Assembly (NCBI RefSeq): GCF_003985145.1
Contig: NZ_ML133529.1
Coordinates: 124,001 to 188,000, forward strand
Origin: Rhizobium anhuiense
Lineage (GTDB): Bacteria; Pseudomonadota; Alphaproteobacteria; Rhizobiales; Rhizobiaceae
Reading direction: 5' to 3'
Length of the DNA: 64,000 nt
The notes under the pieces are model-generated. The model was not told the origin of the DNA and did no database searches. It saw only the letters and a list, made by a program, of their open reading frames with translations. Positions 33,706 through 42,408 of the stretch are shown here, one piece after another. A program made the position numbers and the translations under genes. Positions within the stretch are counted from its first letter, which is position 1; every line of letters starts with the position of its first letter.

Positions 33706-34710
33706 ATGCAGGAAATCTGGATCGATTATCTCAACGCCCTCGATGCCAAGGCGCTGGCGCTGACGAATGACGAGATTCTCGATGCGGTGTCGAAGGCGCT
33801 GGATGCGCAGGGCAGGGGTGAAACCGTCATCGAGCCGCGTGTTCATCTTGTGCCGGAGAGCTCCGACAAAGGCCATTTCAACGTGCTTCGCGGCTACGTC
33901 AAAGCGCTGAATTATGCCGGCGTCAAAGTCGTCGGCGACTTCGTCGACAACTACAAGGTCGATCTGCCTTCGGAGCTTGCGGTCCTCAACCTGTTCGACC
34001 CGAACACCGGCGTGCCGAAGGCCATCATCGACGCAACTGCCATCACCGACATGCGCACCGGGGCCGTCACCGCTCTTGGCGCAAAATATCTCGCCCGCAA
34101 GGACAGCAAGATTCTCGGCCATATCGGTGCGCGCGGAACCTCTTACTGGAATGTCCGGCTTCTCGACCATCTCTTCGACTTCGAGGAAATCCGCGTGCAT
34201 TCGCGCCGGCCGGAAAGTCGGGATGCCTTCGCCAAGCGTCTTGAGGCGGATCTCGGCAAGAAGATCATCGTCACCGACAATTGGGAGGATTGCCTCAAGG
34301 GCGCCGACATCATGGTCGAGGCGAGCCGCCTGCCGGAACCGGCGCCGCTGTTCAAGACGGAATGGGTGAAGAAGGGCGCCTTCGTCGTGCCCTATGGCAC
34401 GATGAGCGCGCTTGAATTCGATCTCACCGACATCATGGACAAGGTCGTCGTCGACGATTGGGGACAATGCGGCCCCGGCAAGCCGTTCGGAGCGCTTCGC
34501 CGTCACGTCGACGAGCGCAAGGTGACGGCCGAGAACCTGCATGCCGAAATCGGCCAGATCGTCTGCGGCATGAAGCCCGGCCGCGAAAGTGACGAGGAGA
34601 CGATCCTGTTCTGGCACCGCGGCCTCAGCACCACCGACGTGGCGCTCGGCGCCGCCATGGTCGATAAGGCAAGAGAGATGAACATCGGCCAGCGGCTGCG
34701 GTTCGCATAG
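33706..34710 (+). CDS. ornithine cyclodeaminase / mu-crystallin family protein
   Basis: 334 residues. The family fold is visible: N-terminal dimer domain, 'AIIDATAITDMRTGAVTALGAKYLARKD' and the NAD(P) region 'LGHIGARGTSYWN', a variant of the usual GxGxxA. Members include ornithine cyclodeaminase, alanine dehydrogenase and ketimine reductases. 'DWGQCGPGKPFGALRRHV' replaces the common C-terminal block. The starts at 33706 and 33691 are both possible. In this operon it might reduce an imine or deaminate an amino acid from side-chain degradation; the reaction is not predictable. Confidence 0.75.
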   Translation: MQEIWIDYLNALDAKALALTNDEILDAVSKALDAQGRGETVIEPRVHLVPESSDKGHFNVLRGYVKALNYAGVKVVGDFVDNYKVDLPSELAVLNLFDPNTGVPKAIIDATAITDMRTGAVTALGAKYLARKDSKILGHIGARGTSYWNVRLLDHLFDFEEIRVHSRRPESRDAFAKRLEADLGKKIIVTDNWEDCLKGADIMVEASRLPEPAPLFKTEWVKKGAFVVPYGTMSALEFDLTDIMDKVVVDDWGQCGPGKPFGALRRHVDERKVTAENLHAEIGQIVCGMKPGRESDEETILFWHRGLSTTDVALGAAMVDKAREMNIGQRLRFA

Positions 34711-34715
34711 TTGCC

Positions 34716-35534
34716 ATGGTGATGTCCAAGCCGATCGCCTGTTCGAGAATGTATAATCTCAGTCCGCGCATTCGCGGCCTGTGGGATGCGTTGTTTGCGC
34801 TGGTCAGCGTGCAGTCCGGCATTGAGCTCGAGATCATCGCTCATGCAGCACCGGCGCCGCTGTCGGAGCTATGGGCGAGGCCGGACATGGGGCTGGTCTT
34901 TATGTGCGGCTATCCGTTTTCGCGTATGCCCGAGGGCGCCAGGCCGACTGCCCTTGCTGCACCCGTTTCGAGCGAGGCATGGTCTTTGGACCAGCCGCTC
35001 TATGCCAGCCACATTCTCGTCGCCTCCACCGGGGCGGTGAACGAGGTAGCGGATCTCGCTGTGGCCCGCTGGGGCTGGACCGTGCGCGATTCCCAATCGG
35101 GCTACCACGCGGCGCGTTCTTTTCTTGCCGACCGGTTTGCCGGGAAAGTGAAGCAGAGCATGACGGTCGGGCCGCTGCTCAACCCGTCAGGCATCGTCGC
35201 CGCCCTCAAGGACGGCAGGATCGATGCGGGTGCGATCGATGCTTACGCCTTCCAATTGTTGTCGATGCACGAAACCGATGCGATCGATGGTCTTCGTATT
35301 CTGGCGACGACCGATCCGCTTCCCGCGCCGCTATTGGTTGCCGCGCAAACCTTGCCTGCGGACATCGCCACAGCATTACAGCAAAGCCTCGTGACGTTGC
35401 ATGAAACGCCTGAGGGAGCGGCGGTTTTGGAACGGCTCGGCCTCCGGCGATTTTCGACGGTCGTTCCCCCGGCCTACGATAGTCTGCCGCTAAGAGCCGA
35501 CGACGCCGATCGCAGATTGGGGATCACATGGTAG
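34716..35534 (+). CDS. PhnD-like solute-binding-fold protein without signal peptide
   Basis: 272 residues. The layout 'MGLVFMCGYPFSRM', 'RDSQSGYHAARSFLA', 'ALKDGRIDAGAIDAYAFQLL' and 'LPADIATALQQSLVTLHETPEG' is that of PhnD/phosphonate-type periplasmic binding proteins. There is no signal peptide, so it would stay in the cytoplasm unless it has an undetected upstream start. It begins 5 bases after the cyclodeaminase-like gene and 37 bases before the permease gene. It may be a cytoplasmic ligand sensor or an enzyme that has reused the binding fold; exact role unknown. Confidence 0.65.
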   Translation: MVMSKPIACSRMYNLSPRIRGLWDALFALVSVQSGIELEIIAHAAPAPLSELWARPDMGLVFMCGYPFSRMPEGARPTALAAPVSSEAWSLDQPLYASHILVASTGAVNEVADLAVARWGWTVRDSQSGYHAARSFLADRFAGKVKQSMTVGPLLNPSGIVAALKDGRIDAGAIDAYAFQLLSMHETDAIDGLRILATTDPLPAPLLVAAQTLPADIATALQQSLVTLHETPEGAAVLERLGLRRFSTVVPPAYDSLPLRADDADRRLGITW

Positions 35535-35571
35535 ACAGCCGAACGAGCGCTCGGATGCGGAGGTCTCGACG

Positions 35572-36204
35572 ATGAAATGGGTCCCCAAACATCTCGACCG
35601 GCTCTTCGACGCGCTGTTGGAGCACCTCTATCTCGTTTTTTCCTCGGTCGGCATTGCCCTGGTGATCTCGCTGATCGTCGGGATATGGGCGGCGAGGCGG
35701 CCGCGGAGTTTTGCGGCCATCGTCATCTTCACCGGCATCCTGTTCGCCGTGCCGAGCCTGGCGCTGTTTGCGCTTCTGATCCCCATCATGGGCATCGGGG
35801 CGGCGCCCGCCATAACCGGTCTTGCCGCCTACTCGCTGATGATCCTGATCCGCAATATCGGCATGGGATTTCAGGCTATTCCGCGTGACATATTGGAAGC
35901 TGCTGATGGCATGGGCTACGGCACGGCACGGCGGATCTGGGAAGTAGAACTGCCGCTGGCCATGCCCTATATCGTCGGCGGCATCCGCATCGCCATGGTG
36001 ACGGTCATCGGCATCGCCACCGTTGCCGCCTATATCAATGCCGGCGGGCTCGGCGTCATCATTTTCGAAGGCATCGACCAGCGCTTTCCCGAAAAGATCA
36101 TCGCCGGCGGGCTGCTGACGTCATGTCTGGCGCTCTTTGCCGACTACTGTTTTGCCTCCTTCGAAAAGCTGCTGCGCCGGCGCAGCGGGGGGAAGCCGGC
36201 ATGA
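35572..36204 (+). CDS. OpuC-type ABC transporter permease 1
   Basis: 210 residues with five to six membrane segments, of the BPD_transp_1 betaine type (OpuCB/YehW). 'GILFAVPSLALFALLIPIMGIG', the coupling loop 'ILEAADGMGYGTARRIWEVELPLAMPYIVGGIRIA' and 'YINAGGLGVIIFEGI' are family blocks. It forms the channel together with the second permease, whose gene overlaps it by ATGA. Confidence 0.92.
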   Translation: MKWVPKHLDRLFDALLEHLYLVFSSVGIALVISLIVGIWAARRPRSFAAIVIFTGILFAVPSLALFALLIPIMGIGAAPAITGLAAYSLMILIRNIGMGFQAIPRDILEAADGMGYGTARRIWEVELPLAMPYIVGGIRIAMVTVIGIATVAAYINAGGLGVIIFEGIDQRFPEKIIAGGLLTSCLALFADYCFASFEKLLRRRSGGKPA

Positions 36205-36836
36205 TCGTGATCGATGCATTCAGCTGGATCTTCAACAATTCCGGCACCTTCTTCAACGCGTTCAATCGCCATCTTCTGATGTGCGCCCTCTCGCTCGGCA
36301 TCGCCTTCGTCATCGCCGTGCCGCTCGGATTCGTCGTCGCCCGGGCGCCGCGCGCCGCCTTTGCGGTGGTCAATATTGCCGGCGCCCTGCGCTCCATCCC
36401 GAGCCTGGCGATCCTGTCGGCGACGATGCCTTTTCTCGGCATCGGATTGCTGCCGTCGGTGATCGCCCTCATCGTCCTGGCCGTGCCGCCGTTATTGTTG
36501 AACACGATCATCGGCATCCGCGAGATCGACGCCTCGGTGATCGATGCGGCGGATGGAATGGGCATGAGCGCCGGACAGATGCTGTGGGAGATCGAACTTC
36601 CCCTGGCCGTTCCCGCGATTCTGTCGGGCGTCAGGACGAGCGCCATCCAGGTCATCGGCGGGGCGGCGCTGGCCTCCTTCATCGGCGGCGGCGGGCTTGG
36701 CGATTTCATCAATGCCGGCATTGCGATCATGAACATGCCGCGCCTTCTTGTCGGAGCGGTGCCGATTGCCCTGCTCGCAATCTTCGCGGAATTGGCCTTC
36801 GGCGCCCTGGAGCGCCTCTTCACTCAACGGCGCTGA
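36201..36836 (+). CDS. OpuC-type ABC transporter permease 2
   Basis: 211 residues, paralogous to the preceding permease: 'GALRSIPSLAILSATMPFLGIG', 'VIDAADGMGMSAGQMLWEIELPLAVPAILSGVRTSAIQVIGGAAL', 'FIGGGGLGDFINAGI'. The start at 36201 overlaps the previous stop (ATGA), which fits a heterodimeric channel made at equal ratio. Pairs of such permeases are normal in OpuC/Yeh/EgtV-like systems. Confidence 0.92.
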   Translation: MIVIDAFSWIFNNSGTFFNAFNRHLLMCALSLGIAFVIAVPLGFVVARAPRAAFAVVNIAGALRSIPSLAILSATMPFLGIGLLPSVIALIVLAVPPLLLNTIIGIREIDASVIDAADGMGMSAGQMLWEIELPLAVPAILSGVRTSAIQVIGGAALASFIGGGGLGDFINAGIAIMNMPRLLVGAVPIALLAIFAELAFGALERLFTQRR

Positions 36837-36858
36837 GCGGCCGAAAGCGGATATCAGG

Positions 36859-37800
36859 ATGATTCATCTCGATCATGTGACCAAGAACTACGACGGAAGT
36901 GGCCAGCATGCGGTCGACAACCTCGATCTCCTGATCGAGACTGGTACGACGGTTGCCCTGATCGGTCCTTCGGGCTGCGGCAAAACCACGACCATGCGGA
37001 TGATCAATCAGTTGGAGACCCCGACGACGGGACGTGTGCTGGTCGACGGCAGGGATATCGCCCGGGTCGACCAGAAGGAGCTGCGCCGCAGCATCGGCTA
37101 TGTCATCCAGCAGGTCGGTCTGTTTCCGCATATGTCGATCGCACGCAATGTCGCGACCGTCCCGCGGCTTCTCGGTTGGGAAAAGGCGCGCAGCGATCGC
37201 CGCGTCGACGAACTCCTGGATCTCGTCGGTCTTGATCCGGCCATCATGCGGCAGCGCCTGCCGCATGAATTGTCAGGCGGGCAGCGCCAGCGCGTCGGTT
37301 TCGCGCGTGCACTCGCAGCCGACCCAGCAATCATGCTGATGGACGAACCGTTCGGCGCGATCGATCCGATCACCCGCGTCCGGCTTCAGGACGAATTCCG
37401 CGATATTTTGAGGAAGGTGAAGAAAACCGTCGTCATCGTCACGCATGACCTCGATGAGGCTATCAAGATGGGCGATCGCATTGCGATCATGCGGGATGGC
37501 CGCCTCCTTCAATATGATAGCCCGCAGGAAATCCTTGCGCGTCCCGTCAACGAATTCGTCGAGAGTTTCCTCGGCCCCGACCGAGCCATAAAGAGGCTCA
37601 GCTTGATTGCCGTATCGACGATCATGACCGCGCCGGAACCGTCCAACGGTGATGCCGAGATCGCCGCTGACGCCACGGTTCACGATGCCTTGGCGCTCAT
37701 CCTGTCCGGTGAGATGCCGGGCCTGCATGTCAGGTCAGCCGATGGGACGCTTGCGGGATATCTGTCGCGAGACACCTTGTTGCGCGCCAATCGGCTGTAG
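36859..37800 (+). CDS. OpuC-type ABC transporter ATPase with CBS domain
   Basis: 313 residues. Walker A GPSGCGKTT near 36-44, the betaine-class 'IGYVIQQVGLFPHMSIARNVATVPRLLGW' region, signature 'LSGGQRQRVGFARAL' and Walker B 'IMLMDEPFGAIDP'. A single C-terminal CBS domain ('AADATVHDALALILSGEMPGLHV') replaces the usual CBS pair, which in OpuA senses ionic strength. It powers the betaine importer; last gene of the operon that begins at 27114. Confidence 0.93.
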   Translation: MIHLDHVTKNYDGSGQHAVDNLDLLIETGTTVALIGPSGCGKTTTMRMINQLETPTTGRVLVDGRDIARVDQKELRRSIGYVIQQVGLFPHMSIARNVATVPRLLGWEKARSDRRVDELLDLVGLDPAIMRQRLPHELSGGQRQRVGFARALAADPAIMLMDEPFGAIDPITRVRLQDEFRDILRKVKKTVVIVTHDLDEAIKMGDRIAIMRDGRLLQYDSPQEILARPVNEFVESFLGPDRAIKRLSLIAVSTIMTAPEPSNGDAEIAADATVHDALALILSGEMPGLHVRSADGTLAGYLSRDTLLRANRL

Positions 37801-38080
37801 AGCTCACCTGCTAAGCAAATGCGAGCGCGGCGCCGAGGACACGAATCATCGATATCCGGGCGCAACTCACCGACTCGCTCGCGGTGCGCGAAGGGATCAA
37901 CATACCAATGCTACCCACGCGCGCTGAAAGGGATTGCCGATCGCCCGCCTCAGGCTGTAGATCGGTATCACACAATGGGATTGTGTGAAGCCGGTCGCAA
38001 TCGCATCAACGCCGCTCGTTCATCATCGGCTGTCTGAAGCTTTACCAGCGCGCTGCGCTGTCACATAAGGGTCGACGCCA
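37801..38080. other. intergenic region, 280 bases
   Basis: No gene is seen. It holds one inverted repeat at 37968-37988 and no T-run terminator for the betaine operon. Base composition is like the surroundings. Confidence 0.5.
37968..37988. promoter_or_regulatory. inverted repeat TCACACAA-TGGGA-TTGTGTGA
   Basis: Perfect 8-bp arms with a 5-base loop, 168 bases past the ATPase gene and 93 before the next reading frame. May be an operator or weak terminator. Confidence 0.35.
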
Positions 38081-39175
38081 TTGTCTTCGCTTGTTCTTCC
38101 TAGTCGCCCGCTTTCGTTGGCGCGCAACGTCATCTCCACGCCAAATGCTTACTTCTGGTCAACGCCTATCATCCTGGCACTGGCTATCTTTCTCTTCGTT
38201 TCGGAAGCGCCAGGCGTGATCCGCGATTACCAGATCAGCCAGAACCCCTTGGTGCTCGAAAACGGCGATGTGCAAAACGGGCGATGCACGACGCGCAAAG
38301 CCATCTTCACGGATTGCGAAGCACGCCTTGTCTACAATTACGGCGGACGGGACTACGACACCGAGGTCGAGGTCATGTTCGTCGATTTCCATACCGGCGA
38401 CTACGAAACCGGCCTTGTGATATCAGCCGATCATCCGGAACTCGCGACGATGAGCCTAGGTCTGGATATGCTCTGGAACCGGATCATCACGCTGACTGTG
38501 TTTGTCATCCTGCTTGGCGGCATGAGCCTGGGTATGATTTTTCTCGGTATCCGCATTTGGCGGGTCAAGGGCCAACTGCGCCGGCCTGCCATGCTGACCC
38601 CTGTCCCGGTCGAGGTGACCGCATTCGACCGCAAACGCGGCGTCCTTTCCATCACCTATAATGACAAGATCGCCGCCGACAAAACGGGGCGATCGGCTTA
38701 CACGCGCATGAAGAATGGAGAAGAGCCGCTCATCGTCGGTGAAGCCAAGGGCAAAGCGATCGGACTGGCTGTCAGGCACGGCAATACTGCTCTTCCGGTG
38801 CTTCTGGACGATCGTCTGTAGCGCGTCGAGCTTACGGATGATGAGCGTGCCGCCGCTCTTGCATCTCTCGCGTCTCAGCAAGAAGGCGATCGGAATGCGA
38901 CGGTCTTGGTCGAAGAGCCCAAAAAGGCGGTATCGATCTGGAAGCGGCTGCAGATTTTCTTCGGTGTGTTGCTTCTGATCCTCGTCGGTGTGGTCGGCTT
39001 CTGGCTTTGGTACGTCACGAGCTCCACGACACAATTTCAATCGCCTGGCATGGATATCAACAATCTCATGCCGGCGCCGTTGAACGAGTGGGGATGCCAG
39101 CAGCTCAAGAAGCGGTTCGGTCAGGATCGTGCGCCGTTTGGTTGCGTCGCTGACGATTACACAAGTTGGAAATAG
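38081..39175 (+). pseudogene. DUF3592-like membrane protein gene split by in-frame TAG
   Basis: The frame from 38081 encodes two membrane segments ('WSTPIILALAIFLFVSEAPG' and 'VFVILLGGMSLGMIFLGI') and a soluble part, then stops at TAG 38819-38821 after 246 codons. The same frame stays open for another 118 codons, 'RVELTDDERAAALASL...' with a third membrane helix ('IFFGVLLLILVGVVGFWLWY'), to the TAG at 39173. The two parts read as one protein of about 364 residues with a nonsense mutation. The only start available is TTG 38081 (an in-frame TAA lies 15 bases upstream), so the 5' end may be decayed as well. Function unknown. Confidence 0.6.
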
Positions 39176-39337
39176 GGACTTTCAATGGCGGGCTCAGCCG
39201 GGAGGACTGGCTCGGCCTGCCTGGCGCCTAGCCATTTTGGGGATAAGCTCGGAAAAAATCTGCGGATGCAGGCAACACACCATTGCGAAACCAACCGCGC
39301 TCGGCAAATGTCACCTCACGTAGCGTGAGACAAGTTC

Positions 39338-39784
39338 ATGTCATTTCGGATCGAACGTCTGGTTGAAAAACACGTCAGCGGCGCGGCCGACGTATTGGTA
39401 AGAGCCTATGCCCTGCCGCCGTGGAACGAGAGCTGGTCCCTTGAGGCGGCTGCGGAAAATGTGACCTATGTGCTTGAAACCCCTAGATCGGTTGCGCTGG
39501 CGGCGGTTGATGAAGGCAAGGTGCTCGGGATTGCGCTGGGCGTACGACAGCGGCGCCACACCGGCCCGGTGATTTACTTGGACGAGCTTTCAGTGCAACC
39601 CGACGCACAGGGTATGGGAATAGGCACTGCTCTGCTTTCTGCAATGTTTGAAACAGCCAAAGCTGAAGGGTGTAATAGCGTCTGGCTGATCTCGCAGCGA
39701 GGTGGGGCGCTGTCGGAGTTCTATCAGCGTTGCGGATTTGCTATGAGAGACGAGCTTGGCCTGTACTCCAGATCGAGCGGATAG
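39338..39784 (+). CDS. GNAT-family N-acetyltransferase
   Basis: 148 residues. The acetyl-CoA binding motif A is 'LSVQPDAQGMGIGTALLSAMFETAK' (Q/R-x-x-G-x-G/A), with motif B 'VWLISQRGGALSEFYQRCGFA'. A small stand-alone acetyltransferase; acceptor unknown. It is convergent with the Dpp-type ATPase gene at 39875, about 90 bases apart. Confidence 0.85.
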   Translation: MSFRIERLVEKHVSGAADVLVRAYALPPWNESWSLEAAAENVTYVLETPRSVALAAVDEGKVLGIALGVRQRRHTGPVIYLDELSVQPDAQGMGIGTALLSAMFETAKAEGCNSVWLISQRGGALSEFYQRCGFAMRDELGLYSRSSG

Positions 39785-39874
39785 TGCTGGATTGGGAGTC
39801 TCTGATCCGCCAGTGACGATCCTGAGGACGGCGGGCCTGCGACGACGTCGAGCCGCCGCGCATCGATCGAGAAT

Positions 39875-40618
39875 TTACGCCTTTCCATACATCTGGCTCG
39901 CCCGCAGCAGGCGTTGCGAATAGGGATGCTCGACCGCGCCTCTGCGCAGGGCTGCGATATCGACCTGTTCGACGATCTCGCCGGCTTCCATGATGGCGAC
40001 GCGGCTGCACATATGGGAGACGACGGCGAGATCATGGCTGACGAGCAGATAGGTGAGGCCGCGTTCCCGACGCAAATCCTGAAGGAGATTGAGGATTTCG
40101 GCCTGAACCGACACGTCGAGCGCAGATGTCGGTTCGTCGAGAAGCAGAACATCCGGGTCCAGCATCAGGGCGCGGGCGATCGCCACACGCTGCCGCTGTC
40201 CGCCGGACAGCTGGTGCGGAAATCGGTAGCTCAGCGCCGGATCGAGGCCGACCGATCTCAGGACGGCATTCACGTCGACGGAATTCGTATCCAGTCCCTG
40301 GTTGCGCAGCGGCTCTTTCAGCTGCGAGCGGATGGTTTTGCGCGGGTGGAGCGACCCGTAGGGGTCCTGGAACACCATCTGCACCCGGCGGAAGAACGGC
40401 CGGCTACGCTGCCGGTCCAGCGTCTCGCCCTGGAGCGAGATCCGGCCGTCATAATTGGCGTTGAGGCCGGAAAGCGCCCTTAGCACGGTGGATTTTCCGC
40501 AGCCGGACTCGCCGACCAGGCCGAAGGCCGTGCCGCTCTCGATGGCGAGGCTGATGTCTCTGACGACGGGTCGCTGGCCATGCCCGAAACGGATCGTGAG
40601 ATTGTCGATCTTGATCAC
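39875..40618 (-). CDS. Dpp/Opp-type ABC transporter ATPase (DppF-like)
   Basis: 247 residues from a GTG start overlapping the previous gene (GTGA). Walker A GESGCGKST near 37-45, 'MVFQDPYGSLHPRKTI', signature 'LSGGQRQRVAIARAL' and '[20 protein letters not shown]'. It lacks the long C-terminal oligopeptide-binding extension except for 'AVEHPYSQRLLRAS'. Last gene of the minus-strand uronate operon; works with the ATPase at 40615-41472. Confidence 0.93.
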   Translation of the reverse strand: MIKIDNLTIRFGHGQRPVVRDISLAIESGTAFGLVGESGCGKSTVLRALSGLNANYDGRISLQGETLDRQRSRPFFRRVQMVFQDPYGSLHPRKTIRSQLKEPLRNQGLDTNSVDVNAVLRSVGLDPALSYRFPHQLSGGQRQRVAIARALMLDPDVLLLDEPTSALDVSVQAEILNLLQDLRRERGLTYLLVSHDLAVVSHMCSRVAIMEAGEIVEQVDIAALRRGAVEHPYSQRLLRASQMYGKA

Positions 40619-41472
40619 CGCGGCGCCTCCAATACGGGTTCGTCGAGCCAGGCCGGATCGCGCTTGAGGATCGGCAGCCGGGCAGGGGGATTCTCGATCG
40701 TCGGCAGGGATGCGAGAAGCCCTTGCGTATAGGGGTGTCTGGCCTTGTCGAGATCGCGCGCCTCGAGCACTTCGACGACCCGCCCCGCATACATGATGAG
40801 GACGCGATCGCAGAAATTCCTGATCAGATTGAGGTCGTGACTGATGAAGATCAGGCCGAGATTGCGGCGTAGCACGAGCTCGTCCAGCAGCGCCAGGATT
40901 TCGAGCCTTACCGTCACGTCGAGTGCCGACGTCGGCTCGTCGGCGATCAGCACTTCGGGTTCGGCGATCAGCATCATGGCGATCATCGCGCGCTGGCCCA
41001 TCCCGCCGGAGATTTCGTGCGGATAAAGGCGGGCCACGCGCTCGGGATCGCGAATCTGGACGGCTTCGAGCATATCGAGCGCTTGGCGGGAGGTCTGCTT
41101 GGTGCTCGCCTTGGGATGATGTAAACGATAGGTTTCGGCGATCTGTTCGCCGATCCGCATGACAGGATTGAGCGAATATTTCGGGTCCTGCAGGATGAGC
41201 CCGATCCGCCGCCCCCTGATCGTCATCATCGTTTTCTCGTTTGCCTTGAGCAGATCCACGTCGCGAAAGCGCATCCGCTCGGCATTGACGATCGCGGTCG
41301 GCGGTAAGAGCTTCATGATCGCCCGCCCGACAGTGGATTTTCCCGATCCGGATTCACCGACGATCCCGAGTTTTTCCTGTCCGAGCGCGAAGCTGACGCC
41401 GCGCACGGCCCGCACCTGTCCACCGCCGAAGGCGATTTCGAGGTTTTGAATATCGATCAAGGGCTCGGTCAT
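40615..41472 (-). CDS. Dpp/Opp-type ABC transporter ATPase (DppD-like)
   Basis: 285 residues. Walker [10 protein letters not shown] near 35-43, '[27 protein letters not shown]', signature '[15 protein letters not shown]' and Walker B '[12 protein letters not shown]'; C-terminal '[20 protein letters not shown]' typical of the family. Its start overlaps the permease stop (ATGA). Although the fold is called oligopeptide type, such transporters in rhizobia often carry sugars or oligosaccharides. Confidence 0.93.
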   Translation of the reverse strand: MTEPLIDIQNLEIAFGGGQVRAVRGVSFALGQEKLGIVGESGSGKSTVGRAIMKLLPPTAIVNAERMRFRDVDLLKANEKTMMTIRGRRIGLILQDPKYSLNPVMRIGEQIAETYRLHHPKASTKQTSRQALDMLEAVQIRDPERVARLYPHEISGGMGQRAMIAMMLIAEPEVLIADEPTSALDVTVRLEILALLDELVLRRNLGLIFISHDLNLIRNFCDRVLIMYAGRVVEVLEARDLDKARHPYTQGLLASLPTIENPPARLPILKRDPAWLDEPVLEAPR

Positions 41473-42404
41473 TCTGAACCTCGGGGATCAAGCACATCAC
41501 GGAGCGCATCGCCGACGAGGTTGAAGGCGAGGCTGACCAGCGCAATGGCAATGCCGGGTGCGGCGATGACCCAGGGGCTGTCGAGCATGAACTCACGGCC
41601 GCTCGCGGCCATCGAGCCCCATTCCGGCCATGGCGGCTGGGCACCGAGGCCGAGGAAGCCGAGACCAGCGGCGGTGATGATGATGCCGGCCATATTGAGG
41701 GTGACGCGGACGATCACCGAGGGAATGCACATCGGCAGGATGTGGCGGGTGATGATTGCGATTGAGCTCGCGCCCTGCAGGCGCACGGCGGCGATATAGT
41801 CCGCCTTGCGAAGGCTGAGCGTTTCGGCCCGCGCGAGGCGCGCGATCGGCGGCCAGGCCGTCAGCGAAATTGCGACGATTGCGTTGGTGATGCCCGGTCC
41901 GAGCGCTGCGGCAAAACCGAGCGCCAGCACCAGCCCGGGGAAAGACAGGAAGATGTCGGTGACGCGCATCAGGATTTCATCGATGATGCCGCCGAAATAA
42001 CCTGAGACGGTGCCGATCAGCAGGCCGAGCGGGGCGACGATGATCGTGACGAGCATGATGATGTAGAGCGTCGTGCGGGCGCCATAGATCACCCGGGAGA
42101 ACACATCGCGGCCGAAATTGTCGGTGCCGAGCCAATGGCTTGCCGATGGGGCGGCAAGCCGCCCGGCCATGTCCTGGACGATCGGATCGTAGCTCGTCAG
42201 CAGGGGGGCGGCCGTCGCCACCACGATCAGCAGCACGATGATGGCGAGTCCGGCGAGGCCAAGCGGGTGCAGGCTGAATTTCAGCCAGCCCTGATGGATT
42301 TGCTGCGCGGACGATTGAAACCAGCCTCGAGGCTCCGGCGCGAGCAGCCATTTGCGAAAGCCGCCGGTGTCAACGCTGTCTGCGTGCTCAGAGGAAATCG
42401 TCAT
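41469..42404 (-). CDS. Dpp/Opp-type ABC transporter permease (DppC-like)
   Basis: 311 residues. N-terminal cytoplasmic tail, one membrane helix, then the DppC core: 'HWLGTDNFGRDVFSRVIYGARTTLYI', 'LGLLIGTVSGYFGGIIDEILMRVTDIFLSFPGLVLALGF' and 'AAVRLQGASSIAIITRHILPMCIPSVIV'. Start at 42404 (GGTGA upstream); a TTG at 42428 would overlap the neighbouring permease. Confidence 0.93.
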   Translation of the reverse strand: MTISSEHADSVDTGGFRKWLLAPEPRGWFQSSAQQIHQGWLKFSLHPLGLAGLAIIVLLIVVATAAPLLTSYDPIVQDMAGRLAAPSASHWLGTDNFGRDVFSRVIYGARTTLYIIMLVTIIVAPLGLLIGTVSGYFGGIIDEILMRVTDIFLSFPGLVLALGFAAALGPGITNAIVAISLTAWPPIARLARAETLSLRKADYIAAVRLQGASSIAIITRHILPMCIPSVIVRVTLNMAGIIITAAGLGFLGLGAQPPWPEWGSMAASGREFMLDSPWVIAAPGIAIALVSLAFNLVGDALRDVLDPRGSE

Positions 42405-42408
42405 GGCG

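Noticed and set aside
37968-37988. Intrinsic terminator of the betaine operon
   Set aside because: The 8-bp inverted repeat has no following T-run and is 168 bases past the last gene, so it is listed only as a possible site.
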